This document shows, one piece after another, positions 60,458 through 60,558 of a stretch of 60,558 nt of DNA. Origin of the DNA: Kiloniellaceae bacterium. GTDB lineage: Bacteria > Pseudomonadota > Alphaproteobacteria > Kiloniellales > J153. Each line of letters starts with the position of its first letter. Positions within the stretch are counted from its first letter, which is position 1. Under the pieces are notes generated by a model. The model did not search any database. It was not told the DNA's origin and saw only the letters and a program-made list of their open reading frames with translations. The translations under genes and the position numbers were made by a program. The stretch spans positions 1-60,558 of the forward strand of contig JAJFGJ010000001.1 of assembly GCA_021776175.1 (NCBI GenBank), read 5' to 3'.

Positions 60458-60558
60458 TCACCCCCACCCCAACCCTCCCCCGTCGAAGGGGGAGGGAGTA
60501 AGGGGAAGCGTCCTGTTTTGTTCCCTCCCCCCTGGAGGGGGAGGGTTAGGGTGGGGGG
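60458..60558. repeat. Palindromic G/C-tract repeat running to the window end
   Basis: Outer arms CACCCCCACCCCAACCC and GGGTTAGGGTGGGGG are near-complementary; between them lie two hairpins, CCCTCCCCC-GTCGAA-GGGGGAGGG and CCCTCCCCC-CTGG-AGGGGGAGGG. This is a double-hairpin intergenic element of the kind spread through many proteobacterial genomes. It may continue beyond the window. Confidence 0.75.

Overview
This GC-rich window reads as a chromosomal core region of an alphaproteobacterium, most likely close to the Rhodospirillales. That placement rests on gene order and protein flavour: clpP-clpX-lon-hup next to a complete 14-gene nuo operon running on into birA-coaX-rnj, a glnB-glnA pair, a 688-residue NuoG of the short alphaproteobacterial/mitochondrial type, a CtrA-like box, and a ParE of alphaproteobacterial type. 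No rRNA is present, so the genus cannot be fixed.

Layout. 1-137: edge of an IS5-family insertion sequence abutting the rnj stop codon. 138-17666 (minus strand): nuoA-N for respiratory complex I, then birA, coaX and rnj, mostly coupled by ATGA/GTGA stop-start overlaps. 17859-19250: tRNA-Asp, a CBS-domain protein, tRNA-Val and the HU gene. 19451-25867: lon, clpX, clpP and tig, the proteostasis block. 25970-36796: tRNA-Leu, a stand-alone AceE-like/transketolase-like enzyme, a heme-c sensor kinase, a small conserved-looking protein, NAD(P)HX repair enzyme, a secreted protein, an HpaI-type aldolase, a Sel1/SPOR protein, tRNA-His and an aminotransferase. 36939-38908: sigma-54 promoter, glnB, glnA and terminator. 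38909-41342: AT-rich regulatory stretch with a CtrA-type box, an HTH protein, a response regulator with an unassigned C-terminal domain, a periplasmic protein and an acyl-CoA thioesterase. 41454-50194: parE, a lipoprotein, a heme-c chemoreceptor, nitronate monooxygenase, icd, a periplasmic cyclophilin and MscS. 50217-60558: MaoC hydratase, P1/DmpA peptidase, alaS, marC, putA, an NMT1/THI5-type binding protein and a ParB-fold protein, separated by several palindromic intergenic repeats.

How the genes fit together. Much of the window is housekeeping: energy conservation (Nuo), protein quality control (Tig, ClpXP, Lon), chromosome structure (HU, ParE), translation (AlaS, tRNAs) and cofactors (BirA, CoaX, Nnr). 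Nitrogen and amino-acid metabolism form a second theme (glnBA under a sigma-54-like promoter, PutA, aminotransferase). A third theme is redox sensing: a histidine kinase and a chemoreceptor, 14 kb apart, each carry one CxxCH heme-binding motif in the periplasmic domain.

The most notable observation is that glutamine synthetase has Asp at the position of the tyrosine that GlnE adenylylates (residue 398), while the PII protein beside it keeps its uridylylation tyrosine (Tyr51). This predicts a rewired nitrogen-control circuit. I did not find a multi-gene defence island, CRISPR array or prophage.
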